Origin: an uncultured Clostridium sp.
GTDB lineage: Bacteria; Bacillota; Clostridia; TANB77; CAG-508
Direction of reading: 5' to 3'
Assembly (NCBI GenBank): GCA_947647595.1
Contig: CANSKZ010000006.1
Span: 1 to 64,000 of the forward strand
Length of the DNA: 64,000 nucleotides
The notes below the pieces were generated by a model. It had not been told where the DNA came from. It searched no databases and saw only the letters and a program-made list of their open reading frames with translations. This document shows, in pieces, positions 26,762-37,848 of this stretch (its first letter is position 1; each line of letters opens with the position of its first letter). The position numbers and the translations under genes are program-made.

Positions 26762-27380
26762 ATTATCACCTTCCTTATTTATACCAAAAAAAAGAAAGTA
26801 TTTATTACTTCCTAAAGATTATTTATGTAAATTTATACTTTAATTTTGGTTTGTATTATCAAAGTTTTGTGCAAAACAGGATAGGACTTATATACCATAC
26901 TATAAAACCCTAAAATAGCTGTATTTTTAATAAAACCTCATCTCTATTTTAATTGGTTTATTTTTTTTAGACAACAAACTATATACCTAAAATTTTTAAA
27001 CGCCTTAAAATCGATTCTAGTGCGTCGTTTTTTCTATAAAATTTGATAAAATTTTTTCAATAGAATTACAACTACTTGAAATTAATTTTTGCTAATAATT
27101 GTTATAATCTGTATCGTAATTCTAAAATTTATAAATTATTAATTTTCAAAAATCTTAAATTTATCTAAATAAAATTCTAAAAATTTTGAATTTATTAATT
27201 TTTAGAATTTTATAATTATCTTTAAAAATATTTTATTAATTTTCTATTTTATTATTAAAATTAATTCCAAAAATATTCTTACAACGAATAAAAGAGAAAA
27301 CTTAAACTTAAACTTAAACTTAATCTTAAAAATCAAAATTCAAAAATAGTCTCCTCTCTCCTACTCTGGCTTTTTTTCAC
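26762..27380. other. AT-rich junction between mobile block and chromosome
   Basis: No convincing gene. It holds inverted AT-rich repeats (ATTCTAAAAATT ... AATTTTTAGAAT around 27170-27215) and four near-tandem ACTTAA units (27299-27325). The element's right attachment site is probably here, but without the left end I cannot fix it. Confidence 0.4.
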
Positions 27381-28643
27381 TTATAAATTTTCTATCATCT
27401 TAAACTTACGCTTTGATAAATACTTCTGTGTCATACAATAAACTACATAGGCTATCCAGACTCCTGTAATTCCTAAGACCGTAAAAGATAATGCTGTTGC
27501 TACCACAATTTTTATAGTAGATGTAATAAAATTCCTTTGTGCTAAAAATCTAAATTCGCGCATTCCTCGAAGAATTCCAAAATAATAAGTACCACTAATT
27601 TCTTCATATTGCCCAATAATCAATAACGGTAATACCGTATAAAAGATTGTTAAAAGATGATTTTCTTTAAAAGATATATGACCAATAATACTAGCAACAA
27701 TCATCGTAAGTACAGGAACAAGAATGGAAAATAGATTAATTAATTTTTTGATTACGTTTTTGGCATATTGCATTTTCTCTTTATTTTGATGACCAGTTTC
27801 AATTCCAATGCTAATCGTAATTCCATCACTAAAACCTTGAATAAAAGCTTGTGAAACGTTTCGTATTTGGATTACAATTACATGTACTGCATATTCTAAA
27901 GGGCCAATTCTAGAAACTAGAATATTAAATATAAATGTGTCAATTCTTGAAACAATCCTTTCAAAACAATTCCACTTAAATAAGTTAAAAAGTTGCTTTA
28001 TAATCGTTTTATCGAATTGATATTTTATGCTATCTTTCGATTTTATAATTAAATAAGTACATAGTATCGTATCAATTATAATCGTCACCCATGCTACGCC
28101 TGCAACACCATAGTTTAATTTTACAACAAGAATATCAAATATTAAATTAAAGATGACAGCAATGATTCTTAGTATCATAATAAGTCCTTGCTTACCAATG
28201 GTTCTTTGGTGACCTGTTAGAACCATTACTATTGAACTTTGTAAAAAACCAATTAATCTTATTGTAATATAAGTAATACAGATTTTATCTACGTTAAATA
28301 ATGTTGGAAATATTGGCTTAATCAAATAAACCAAAAAAATTGTTGAAAGAGAAATTCCAATCGTAAGAAGTATAGAATTTCCTGTTATGATTTTTAGATG
28401 TTTTTCATTGTTTTCGCCACGCGCTTTGGAAAGTAATGCGATATTAGAAACATTGATTGCCTGAATACTCATTTGCATCATATCCAACACAACGCCCATA
28501 GCTCCCATTGCACCTAATTGACTTGTTCCTAAAGTAGTAACAACAAGTGTATCAATTAACGTCATTAAAATATTAATAAAATTTTCAAAGGCAATTGGTA
28601 AAGAAATTTTTAGTTGTTTTGTTGCAGTTAGTGGTTCTTCCAT
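27381..28643 (-). CDS. MATE-family efflux transporter
   Basis: 420 residues with about twelve hydrophobic helices. The N-terminus (LKISLPIAFENFINILMTLIDTLVVTTLG) is typical of MATE (DinF/NorM) cation-coupled drug or metabolite exporters. First chromosomal gene beyond the mobile block; slightly shorter than the usual 440-450 residues. Confidence 0.88.
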   Translation of the reverse strand: MEEPLTATKQLKISLPIAFENFINILMTLIDTLVVTTLGTSQLGAMGAMGVVLDMMQMSIQAINVSNIALLSKARGENNEKHLKIITGNSILLTIGISLSTIFLVYLIKPIFPTLFNVDKICITYITIRLIGFLQSSIVMVLTGHQRTIGKQGLIMILRIIAVIFNLIFDILVVKLNYGVAGVAWVTIIIDTILCTYLIIKSKDSIKYQFDKTIIKQLFNLFKWNCFERIVSRIDTFIFNILVSRIGPLEYAVHVIVIQIRNVSQAFIQGFSDGITISIGIETGHQNKEKMQYAKNVIKKLINLFSILVPVLTMIVASIIGHISFKENHLLTIFYTVLPLLIIGQYEEISGTYYFGILRGMREFRFLAQRNFITSTIKIVVATALSFTVLGITGVWIAYVVYCMTQKYLSKRKFKMIENL

Positions 28644-28760
28644 TGATATATTTCCTTTCTATTAGTTTCTTTATTATATCATTTTTTTCTAAAAAGTAAA
28701 TATTTTTCCTTGCCAAATTTTTTTTCTCATATTATAATAATCTTTAGAAAGGAGTTTCCT

Positions 28761-29763
28761 ATGATTCCAAGAGAAGCTAATCCAGAATTCTTAAATGACT
28801 TTTTAGATTATTCTTCAACGATACTCAATAAATCTAAAAATACCATCAAAGAATATAATTATGATATTGCTCATTTTCTAAAATTCATAAAATATCATTA
28901 CAATATGGTAAATATCGAATCAGAAGAATTCATCAAACAAATTGAAATTACAGATATGACGATAGAAACTATCTCAAAAATAACTTTACAAGATATTCAT
29001 GCATTTTTAGGTTATTTAAAAAATAGCTATGCTAGTAAACCTGCTACTTTAGCCCGTAAAACAGCTAGTATTCGTATGTTTTTTAAATATCTTTGTAATA
29101 AAATGAAACGTATTCCGAATAATCCAGCACAAGATTTAGAAAGTCCAAAACTTGGAAGAAGATTGCCTAAATATTTGACCTTAGATGAAAGTAAAAAATT
29201 GCTAGAAGTTTCAGCTTCTCCTAAAGCTGTTTCGCATGGAAACCATGATAATTCTGTTCGTGATTTGGCAATTGTAACGTTATTTTTGAATTGTGGCATG
29301 CGTTTATCGGAACTAACAGGAATTAACCTAAACAATATTGATTTTGAAAACAATAAAATGACGGTCATTCGGAAAAGGTGATAAAGAACGAACGGTTTAT
29401 TTAAACAAAGCTTGTATTAAAGTAATCAATGAATATTTAGCCATTCGTCCACACGATGGTGTAAAATTTAATTCTCGTAATGCGTTGTTTTTGAGCGAAC
29501 AGAAAAAAAGAATTAGTAATCGAACCGTACAATATATTATCAAACAAAATTTACAAGCTGCTGGCATTGATGCTAAAAAATATTCTGTTCATAAATTAAG
29601 ACATACAGCTGCTACTTTAATGTATCAATATGGACAAGTTGATATTCGTGCCTTACAAGAAGTTTTAGGCCATGAAAGCATTGCAACCACACAAATTTAT
29701 ACCCATGTTGATAATGAACAAATTCGAAATGCTATTGAAAGCAATCCTTTGGCAAATGAATAA
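28761..29763 (+). pseudogene. xerC: XerC/XerD-type tyrosine recombinase, frameshifted
   Basis: Start ATG 28761 (GAAAGGAG upstream). The N-terminal core-binding domain and start of the catalytic domain (RDLAIVTLFLNCGMRLSEL with the first Arg) are in one frame. After TVI the frame reads RKR and stops. A one-base shift near 29370 gives GKGDKERTVYL and continues to HKLRHTAATL and GHESIATTQIYTH, with the HxxR and Tyr residues. The intact protein would have about 333 residues and resolve chromosome dimers. One extra base (probably C at 29370) breaks it, so a sequencing error is possible. Confidence 0.82.
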
Positions 29764-30050
29764 AAAAATGTTTATCAGGGTGAAAGTTGCAATTTCTTTC
29801 CTTCCTTCTCCTTTGCCATATTAGCGATGCTTAAAATTTCTAGCTATATAAGCAAGTATATTTTTCCAAGTTTTACATAAAAAGTCACTTGATTGTTTAC
29901 ATAAATTGTGTTAAAATACTAATAGACAGCAATTTAATATTTAACCAATATGCTAATTAGCATATTTAAAGTCATGTTAGTTTGAATAGATTTTTTGTGT
30001 TATCTGTATAACAACGAACCAAAAACAATTAGTTGAAAGGTAGGTAAATA

Positions 30051-30731
30051 ATGAAAAAAGTAATCACTTTTTTAGGAAAAAATGCTGGTTTTGGCAAAAA
30101 AAATACTTCAGCATATGCTATTATAAACAATCGGTTATTGTTAATAGACTGTGGATATACAGTAATGACGCAATTACAGGAAGAAAAACTGCTGGAAAAT
30201 ATTTCTGGGATTGATGTAATCATTACTCATATGCATGGTGATCATGTAGGGTCACTTAGTCAGTTAGCTCTTTTTAGTTATTTTGTATTGAAAACTCCTA
30301 TAAATATTCTCACTGAGTGTTCTGAAATCGAGAATTTTCTTACAATTACTGGTGTATCACGATATTGTCAAATTCCTGGATTTCCTACAGAATGTTATAC
30401 AAGAAATAACGATTTTGTAACGTTTATTCCAACACAACACGTTCCAGAACTTGACTGTTACGGTTTCTCTACAGAAGTAAATGGAATAAATATTGTCTAT
30501 ACTGGTGATACAACCACACTTGACCCCTTTATTAAATATATTCATGAAGAAACTCAACTTTTCGTTGATGCTTCTGTTTCTGGAGGAGTACATTTAAAAT
30601 TAGAAGATAACCTCACTCTATTAAACAGACTGACCCAAAAAGGCGTAAATGTGTACCTTATGCACTTGGATAACGAATTGAAAATTCGAGAAATCATTAA
30701 GGGAACAACAATCCATATTTGCGATGACTAA
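30051..30731 (+). CDS. MBL-fold metallohydrolase (ribonuclease Z-like)
   Basis: 226 residues with the metallo-beta-lactamase signature THMHGDHVG (near residue 60), a later YTGDTT and a C-terminal MHLDNE. The fold covers RNase Z and related phosphodiesterases. At this length, and with a weak tRNase Z match, the substrate is open. Good ribosome binding site GAAAGGTAGG. It is transcribed alone. Confidence 0.78.
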   Translation: MKKVITFLGKNAGFGKKNTSAYAIINNRLLLIDCGYTVMTQLQEEKLLENISGIDVIITHMHGDHVGSLSQLALFSYFVLKTPINILTECSEIENFLTITGVSRYCQIPGFPTECYTRNNDFVTFIPTQHVPELDCYGFSTEVNGINIVYTGDTTTLDPFIKYIHEETQLFVDASVSGGVHLKLEDNLTLLNRLTQKGVNVYLMHLDNELKIREIIKGTTIHICDD

Positions 30732-30783
30732 TATTTATTGAAAGGGAAACAATTAAAAAATTATTTCCCTTTCAAAATTCTTT

Positions 30784-30866
30784 TGGTGCTGATGGTCGGA
30801 CTCGAACCGACATGGTTTCCCGCAGCATTTTGAGTGCTGTGCGTCTGCCAATTTCGCCACATCAGC
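30784..30866 (-). tRNA. tRNA-Leu (CAA)
   Basis: The minus strand folds as a class II tRNA: acceptor GCTGATG/CATCAGC, anticodon loop CTCAAAA giving CAA, long variable arm, TTCGAGT T-loop and encoded CCA. Confidence 0.93.
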
Positions 30867-30938
30867 GTATATATTATTTTAAGTTGATTTGCTTCATATA
30901 CTGACACTGTAATGCTCGTTCCTCGCAAACAGTCGCAG

Positions 30939-30956
30939 CAATTTCGCCACATCAGC
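30939..30956 (-). repeat. Duplicated 5' end of tRNA-Leu
   Basis: CAATTTCGCCACATCAGC is an exact copy of 30849-30866 (the first 18 nt of tRNA-Leu), 90 bp upstream. The rest of a tRNA is not recognisable, so it is a remnant. Confidence 0.8.
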
Positions 30957-31076
30957 ATTTCACTTTTCTTATCTTAACACAAAATTTTCGAATTGTCTAT
31001 ATTTTTTTCATATTTTTTTATCTTTTTATCAAAAAAGGAAATTGCGAGCATTTAGCTTACAAATTCCTTTTTCGAA

Positions 31077-31520
31077 TTATTGAAACTTTTTGAAGAATGA
31101 CCCACATTTTGTAAATCTATGCGCTTTAAGCCAATTGGAAACTTCTTGTGAGGGCGTACAAATTACTATCGTCCGAAGAAACTTTTTGTTTTCTAACTCT
31201 TTTAAAGTCTCTTCTTTTGCCATTTCATCTTCTGGCTGAAACATTCCCCATTCTAACATTCTGTATTCTCCTTTTACATACTCTGCTAGATGCAAATAAC
31301 CAAGAACTTCATTTTCTCGCCACATCAAATACAATTTGTTACGCTTTGAAAACCGTTCTTTTTCAAATTGCTCTCTTGTATAAATAAACAAAGGTTCCTC
31401 TACGTTATCGGTTTCTTCCTCGCTTCCACTTCCCCACAACCATTGATACGTTCCTTCTTTATCTTCATACAGTTTCTTAATGATTTCATAATTTTCTGAC
31501 TCTGCTTGCCGTAAAATCAT
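31077..31520 (-). CDS. GNAT-family acetyltransferase
   Basis: 147 residues starting MILRQAESENYEIIKKLYED, with a GNAT-like core (VLGYLHLAEYVKGEYRMLEWGMF) but a weak acetyl-CoA loop. Substrate unknown. ATG preceded by GGGAGG. Confidence 0.65.
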   Translation of the reverse strand: MILRQAESENYEIIKKLYEDKEGTYQWLWGSGSEEETDNVEEPLFIYTREQFEKERFSKRNKLYLMWRENEVLGYLHLAEYVKGEYRMLEWGMFQPEDEMAKEETLKELENKKFLRTIVICTPSQEVSNWLKAHRFTKCGSFFKKFQ

Positions 31521-31651
31521 TTTTCTAACCTCCCTTTAGCATAATTTTAATTATAGCACATTTTTCACCATAAATCAAATTTTGCAAATTATCTTGACTT
31601 CTCTTCCCTTTCCGTTATACAATAAAAGAAAATTTTTAAAGGAGATACTTT

Positions 31652-33311
31652 ATGGCATTCGATGGAATCACAACAAAAGCTGTTATTTCAGAATTACAGC
31701 CAATTTTAATTGGTGGAAAAATCAATAAAATTTTCCAACCAACCAAGCATGAAATTATACTAAATATTTACAATAAAGCAAACTACACCCTACTTCTATC
31801 TGCCAATCCAGATTATTGCAGATTTCATATCACTAATCACACTAAACCAAATCCTCAAAACGCACCTAATTTTTGCATGCTTCTTCGCAAATATTTAACA
31901 GGTGGCAAAATTATCGATCTTTCCAATTACGATTTAGAACGTACCATACAAATTAAATTCGAATGCTACAACGAACTAAATGATTTAGTAATTCGTAAAC
32001 TTTTTATTCAAATTATGAGTAGACAAAGCAATATCATTTTAACCAATGAAAATAATATCATTATTGATTCATTAAAACATTTTGAAAACAGCCTTCCAGC
32101 ACATCCATTCGAGTTTGCTAAAATATCAAAAAAAAGTTTTCTATCTTTCGAATGTAGCGAAGATTTTATCCAATTTATCAATTCGCAAAATTTATTGGAT
32201 ACGTTACCAAATGGATTAATTGGATTTAGCAAAATTTTTGTTAAATCTATGTTAGAAGAGTTGCAAATTGACCCACTTCATTACTCCCTTTCTGATTTGG
32301 AAAAAATATATCATTGGCTTCACACACTTCTTTCCAATTTAGGAAACCAGTCAATTTCTATTAAGAAATATGAAACTGATTATGCCATTACTTTAGCCAC
32401 AACCAACGCTTCTATTAACAATACTTTGGACGAATTCTATTTTCAAAAAGAACAACAATCTGCTTTTATTTCCTCCCGAAATAATTTGCTTCGCATTGTT
32501 TCACGGAAATTTAAAAAAAGTATACAAAAAACTCCAAAATATCCAAGAAAAATTACAAGAATGTAATTCTATGGATACTTACAAAATATACGGCGAACTC
32601 TTAACAGCCAACCTTTATAAAATTAACGCACACGAAAACCTAAGCCAAATTACATTAGAGAATTACTACGACAATAATTCTCCTATCACCATTCCACTTG
32701 ATAATAAAATCAACCTTCAGAAAAATATTGAAAAATATTTTAAAAAATACAACAAATTAAAAAACGCATTCACCATTGTTACAGAGCAAAAAAAAGAAAC
32801 TGAAAAAGAATTAGACTATATTGAAAGTATTGTATTTTCCCTAGAGAACGCGAAATCAATAGAAGATATTGTAGATGTCTATTCTGAAATTTCTGAAAAT
32901 ATTGTAACCAAAAAAGAAATTTTAAACAAACAAAAAAACAACACATCTTCTAAAAAGAAAGCAAAAGAAATTGCTTTACAAAGTATTTTAATCAACGATT
33001 TTACAGTTTATATTGGTAAAAACAATGTGCAAAATGATTATTTAAGTTTAAAATTTGCAGGCAAAAACGATGTTTGGTTTCACACACAAAAGATTCACGG
33101 TAGTCATGTTCTTTTGCGCAATCCAGAAAATCGCGAAATTCCAGAAGATGTTTTGCGAGCCTGCGCTACTCTTGCCAAAGAAAATAGTAAAGGTAAACAC
33201 AGTTCAAATGTTCCTGTAGATTATTGTTTAGCAAAATATGTAAAAAAATCACCTGGTGCAAAACCTGGACTTGTGATTTATACGCACTATAAAACCATAT
33301 TTGTAAAATAA
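31652..33311 (+). pseudogene. rqcH: RqcH/NFACT (fibronectin-binding-A family) protein, frameshifted
   Basis: The NFACT-N start (MAFDGITTKAVISELQPILIGGKINKIFQP) and coiled-coil middle run to a premature stop at 32566. A one-base shift at the AAA run near 32507-32509 joins them to NLKKVYKKLQNIQEKLQ and the NFACT-R domain (FAGKNDVWFHTQKIHGSHVLLRN). The combined protein would be about 552 residues, normal for RqcH, which adds alanine tails to stalled nascent chains. Either a real lesion or a sequencing error. Confidence 0.82.
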
Positions 33312-33323
33312 TATAAGAAAGTA

Positions 33324-33353
33324 TTGACTTTCACTTTACGAATGTAATATAAT
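33324..33353 (+). promoter_or_regulatory. Promoter of the 20-residue peptide gene
   Basis: TTGACT (33324-33329), 18 nt, TATAAT (33348-33353). Confidence 0.6.
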
Positions 33354-33406
33354 TATTTTGCTTTCTTGTCATACATAAATATTACGACAGAAAGGTGGTG
33401 ATTTTA

Positions 33407-33469
33407 TTGCACCTTTTCATAAGAGTCATTGCTATGATTATTATTGCAATTCTTGCTTTAATGAAATAG
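33407..33469 (+). CDS. 20-residue hydrophobic peptide, type I toxin-like
   Basis: TTG start six bases after AAAGGTGGTG. It encodes HLFIRVIAMIIIAILALMK after the start residue: one hydrophobic helix with a basic end. It has its own promoter and a strong terminator, giving an RNA of about 160 nt. This resembles Ibs/Fst-like type I toxins, but no antisense antitoxin is evident. Confidence 0.5.
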   Translation: MHLFIRVIAMIIIAILALMK

Positions 33470-33480
33470 TATGGCAAAGT

Positions 33481-33514
33481 AAAAACCAGAAGACCCCACA
33501 TCTTCTGGTTTTTT
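33481..33514 (+). terminator. Terminator of the peptide gene
   Basis: AAAACCAGAAGA pairs with TCTTCTGGTTTT, then TTG. Confidence 0.8.
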
Positions 33515-33640
33515 GATGATTTATGCACCTTTTTGCTTTCGCTATATTTATTATAATGTAAATTTGTCTTTATGTCAATATATTTTGCTCGACATTATTC
33601 TACATTTTATTTCTCATAATTATCCCCAGTATTAAAGTAA

Positions 33641-33886
33641 AAAAACGGGGGAAGCTAAGCTTTCCCCCTGTTTTTATAATTTTTATAAGGAATATTAAAG
33701 ATTCCTTATGATGGTCTCGCTCTGATCCTCATACCTGCACTCCTTTCAAACTGCTGACCTGGCAACGTCGCCGCACGATCATGCTGTCAAACAATGATTT
33801 AAGAGTAATTTTTGGGCAATGGGTTTTCCCCGAGCGTTGTGTTTCATTGAAAACACCCCTTTCTATAAGACCACAACTTCAGTAAC
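33641..33886 (-). ncRNA. Short transcript 1 with two tiny ORFs
   Basis: Minus-strand promoter TTGACA (33916-33921), 17 nt, TATAAT (33893-33898). It ends at a GC-rich terminator (33641-33675, CGGGGGAAGC/GCTTTCCCCCTG with T-run). Two ribosome-bound tiny ORFs are possible: 33779-33847 (22 residues after AAAGGGG) and 33706-33732 (MRIRARPS after GAAAGGAG). It lies downstream of fba. The RNA family is not recognised. Confidence 0.45.
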
Positions 33887-33951
33887 AATTTTATTATAAC
33901 ATAGTTTATATATTATGTCAATACTTTTTTCAAAATTTTTTAATCTTTTAT

Positions 33952-34926
<975 letters not shown>

Positions 34927-34969
34927 TTATTCGGAGAATGTCAAGTAAAATTGGAAGAAATATAAAAAA

Positions 34970-35140
34970 GGAGAACTATAGGTCAATATGAAAATCCCCC
35001 AGTATAAGTGGGAGACTTTCATATTGATACAGTGTATGCGTTTTTGAATTTTTTGTTTGGAACAAAATTCCTAACTCGGTGCCCGAATCTGATAATATAC
35101 CATATTTCAGCCTCCTTAAATTGCGTAACAACAGTAACAA
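34970..35140 (-). ncRNA. Short transcript 2, related to transcript 1; possibly the fba leader
   Basis: Minus-strand promoter TTGACA (35168-35173), 17 nt, TATAAT (35145-35150), followed by the same AATAAAATTGTTACTG as transcript 1. AAGGAGG precedes a ten-codon ORF at 35071-35103 (MVYYQIRAPS). A long hairpin (CAATATGAAA/TTTCATATTG with an inner CCCCC stem) lies at 34983-35028, but without an immediate T-run, so read-through into fba is possible. Confidence 0.4.
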
Positions 35141-35191
35141 TTTTATTATAAATTATTTTTAATGTTATGTCAATACTTGCTATATAAATAT

Positions 35192-35953
35192 TTATTTTCC
35201 AACAAACATCTGCACATAAATTTTTCCATACGTTGGACTACTTACTACGCCAATCCCAGTATAATTGTAAGCACCGTTTAAAATATTCGCTTTATGCCCA
35301 GCCGAATTCATCCAAGCTGTAACAGCAGCACTGTTACTTGAATTGCCTGCAATATTTTCAGCTGCTGTTTGGTAAGACACTTTAAAACTTTTCAGCATAT
35401 CAAATGGTGAACCATACGTTGGTGAATTGTGTGAAAAATAATTGCCAGTTACCATATCTTGCGCTTTTATTTTCGCCACTTTTTGTACTTCGTTGTCAAT
35501 TTTTAAAGTCGATAATCCATTGTTTGCCCTCTGCTGATTGATGAGATTAAAAACCTCTTGTTCATCTGCTGTAAGATTTGCTGTTGTTTCTTCGGGCTTT
35601 GGTTTTGAGTTTGTTGTATTGTTGGAATTGGGATAAATTGGTTTGATATATTTTTGGCTAACTGCTCCAATATAATCCCCTTCTACTTGCACAATATACC
35701 AATTTCCAATTCCTGCAAAAACACGAATATATTCATTCTTCCTAACCGTTGCAATAACTGGATATTCCGTTCCCGGTCCACTTCTGACATTCAAAGTGGT
35801 GGCCGTAACAAATCCGGTTGAAAAATCAACATTATAATAATGTTGCATAGCAAACGTTTTTGAAATGGCAAAAATAGAAAAACAACTAAATATTAAAATA
35901 ATTGTTATTCCTTTCAATACTTTTTTATACTTTCCTAAATTAATAACACACAT
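35192..35953 (-). CDS. Secreted SH3b plus CAP (SCP-like) domain protein
   Basis: 253 residues with a signal peptide or anchor (residues 12-35), then a bacterial SH3 domain (TLNVRSGPGTEYPVIATV, about 50-110), a Pro/Asn linker and a CAP domain (VFNLINQQRANNGL ... FSHNSPTYGSPFDML ... WMNSAGHKANILN). It resembles the YkwD-like secreted proteins of Clostridia; cell-wall binding is expected. Its AAGGAG site lies in the 3' arm of the thrS terminator. Confidence 0.88.
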   Translation of the reverse strand: MCVINLGKYKKVLKGITIILIFSCFSIFAISKTFAMQHYYNVDFSTGFVTATTLNVRSGPGTEYPVIATVRKNEYIRVFAGIGNWYIVQVEGDYIGAVSQKYIKPIYPNSNNTTNSKPKPEETTANLTADEQEVFNLINQQRANNGLSTLKIDNEVQKVAKIKAQDMVTGNYFSHNSPTYGSPFDMLKSFKVSYQTAAENIAGNSSNSAAVTAWMNSAGHKANILNGAYNYTGIGVVSSPTYGKIYVQMFVGK

Positions 35954-35959
35954 AAAAAA

Positions 35960-36010
35960 CTCCTTAAAATGATTCCATACTTTAATGGTATGTTCTATTT
36001 TAAGGAGTAT
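35960..36010 (-). terminator. thrS terminator overlapping the CAP gene ribosome binding site
   Basis: ACTCCTTAAAAT pairs with ATTTTAAGGAGT, then TTTTT followed directly by the ATG region of the CAP gene. The 3' arm contains AAGGAG. Confidence 0.75.
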
Positions 36011-36028
36011 GCTTGAAATTTAAAACTA

Positions 36029-37810
36029 TTATCTTACATAATTTTCAATTTCATCTTTTATTTTTTCGATAAATTCCGTCATTTTCATTGCGCCCATATC
36101 GCCCTCTTTTCTAGAACGAACACCTAGACTTTCAGCTTCTACTTCTTTTTCCCCTAGAATTAACATATACGGAATCTTTTGAAGTTGCGCTTCACGAATT
36201 TTGTAACCAATTTTTTCTTGCCTGTCATCTAATTCTACTCGAATCCCTTCTGCTTGCAATTTTCCTACAACTTCTTTGGCGTAATTTAATTGGTTATCTG
36301 AAATTGGCATCACTTTTACTTGAACTGGTGCAAGCCAAGTTGGAAAGGCTCCTGCAAATCGTTCGATTAACATTGCTAACGTTCTTTCATAACATCCTAA
36401 AGAAGTTCTATGAATTACAACTGGTCTTACTTTTTTTCCGTCTTTATCAATATAATACATATCAAACTGTTCCGCTAATTGAAAATCAACTTGAACGGTA
36501 ATAATCGTATCTTCTTTTCCCCATACATTTTTATATTGAATATCTAGCTTTGGTCCATAAAACGCAGCTTCTCCATCTGCTTCTACATAATCAATTTTTA
36601 AATCATCTAAAATGGTTTTTAAGACAGATTGTGAATGTTCCCATTCTTCATCGGTTCCCATATATTTTTCGCGGTTATTTGGGTCCCATTTTGAAAATCG
36701 ATAAGAAATTCCTTCCTCTAAACCAAGTCGGTTTGCAAATAATTTTATTAAATCGATACAACCTTTTATTTCTTCTGCTAATTGGTCTAATCTTACTAAC
36801 AAATGTCCTTCTGAAATAGTAAACTGTCTGACACGAATCAACCCGTGCATTTCGCCTGAATCTTCGTTTCTAAATAATGTTGAAGTTTCATTGTAGCGCA
36901 AAGGTAAATCTCGATAGCTTCTTTGTCGATTTAAGTAGGCTTGAAATTGAAACGGACATGTCATGGGTCTTAAAGCAAACACTTCTTTGTCTTTTTCTTC
37001 ATCGCCTAAAATAAACATACTTTCTTTATAATGTGCCCAATGTCCAGATTTTTTGTATAAATCAGATTTTGCTAAAAATGGTGTTTTGGTTAACAAATAG
37101 CCTCTTTTTTCTTCTTCATCTTCCACCATTCTTTGTAAAATTTGAATCACTTTGGCTCCTTTCGGAAGCATAATTGGTAAACCTTGCCCAATATAATCTG
37201 TAGTTGTAAATAACTCTAATTCTCTTCCTAATTTATTATGGTCTCTTTTTTTGGCTTCTTCTAATTTATTCAAATATTCTTCCAATTCACTTGCTTTTGG
37301 AAATGAGATTCCATAAATTCTTTGTAGCATTTTATTGTGTTCGTCTCCTCTCCAATAGGCGCCTGAAGAAGATAGCAATTTGACTGATTTCACACACCCT
37401 GTAGAAGGCAAATGTGGTCCTCGACAAAGGTCTGTAAAATCTCCTTGTTTGTAAAAAGAAATGACTTCTCCGTCAGGTAAATCTTCGATTAATTCAAGCT
37501 TATAATTTTCCCCTTTTTCCTTCATTAATTCAATAGCATCTTTACGAGGTAATTCAAAACGTTCTAATTCATAATTTTCTTTAATAATTTTTTTCATTTC
37601 CTCTTCTAATTTTGCCAAATCCTCTTCTGAAAACGGTTTTTCGACATCGAAATCATAATAAAATCCATTTTCAATCGCTGGACCAATGGCTAATTTTGCT
37701 TCTGGAAATAAACGTTTTACAGCTTGTGCTAAAATATGAGAAGTGGTGTGCCAGTACATACTTTCCTCCACATCAGCTGTTTTTCCGCCACCTAATTTGA
37801 TTTTAAACAT
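36029..37810 (-). CDS. thrS: Threonyl-tRNA synthetase lacking the TGS domain
   Basis: 593 residues from ATG 37810 (AAAGGAGGAAAG upstream). The editing domain (YWHTTSHILAQAVK, CRGPHLP), class II catalytic core (MTCPFQFQAY, RVRQFTISEGH) and anticodon-binding domain are intact. Only about 12 residues precede the editing domain, where the usual roughly 60-residue TGS domain should be. It is controlled by a T-box leader. Confidence 0.93.
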   Translation of the reverse strand: MFKIKLGGGKTADVEESMYWHTTSHILAQAVKRLFPEAKLAIGPAIENGFYYDFDVEKPFSEEDLAKLEEEMKKIIKENYELERFELPRKDAIELMKEKGENYKLELIEDLPDGEVISFYKQGDFTDLCRGPHLPSTGCVKSVKLLSSSGAYWRGDEHNKMLQRIYGISFPKASELEEYLNKLEEAKKRDHNKLGRELELFTTTDYIGQGLPIMLPKGAKVIQILQRMVEDEEEKRGYLLTKTPFLAKSDLYKKSGHWAHYKESMFILGDEEKDKEVFALRPMTCPFQFQAYLNRQRSYRDLPLRYNETSTLFRNEDSGEMHGLIRVRQFTISEGHLLVRLDQLAEEIKGCIDLIKLFANRLGLEEGISYRFSKWDPNNREKYMGTDEEWEHSQSVLKTILDDLKIDYVEADGEAAFYGPKLDIQYKNVWGKEDTIITVQVDFQLAEQFDMYYIDKDGKKVRPVVIHRTSLGCYERTLAMLIERFAGAFPTWLAPVQVKVMPISDNQLNYAKEVVGKLQAEGIRVELDDRQEKIGYKIREAQLQKIPYMLILGEKEVEAESLGVRSRKEGDMGAMKMTEFIEKIKDEIENYVR

Positions 37811-37848
37811 AATTCTTTCCTCCTTTTTTATTTTGTATTTGTCTATAA

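Noticed and set aside
27299-27325. Tandem ACTTAA units as a CRISPR or iteron array
   Set aside because: Only about four six-base units with no spacers, in generally AT-rich sequence.
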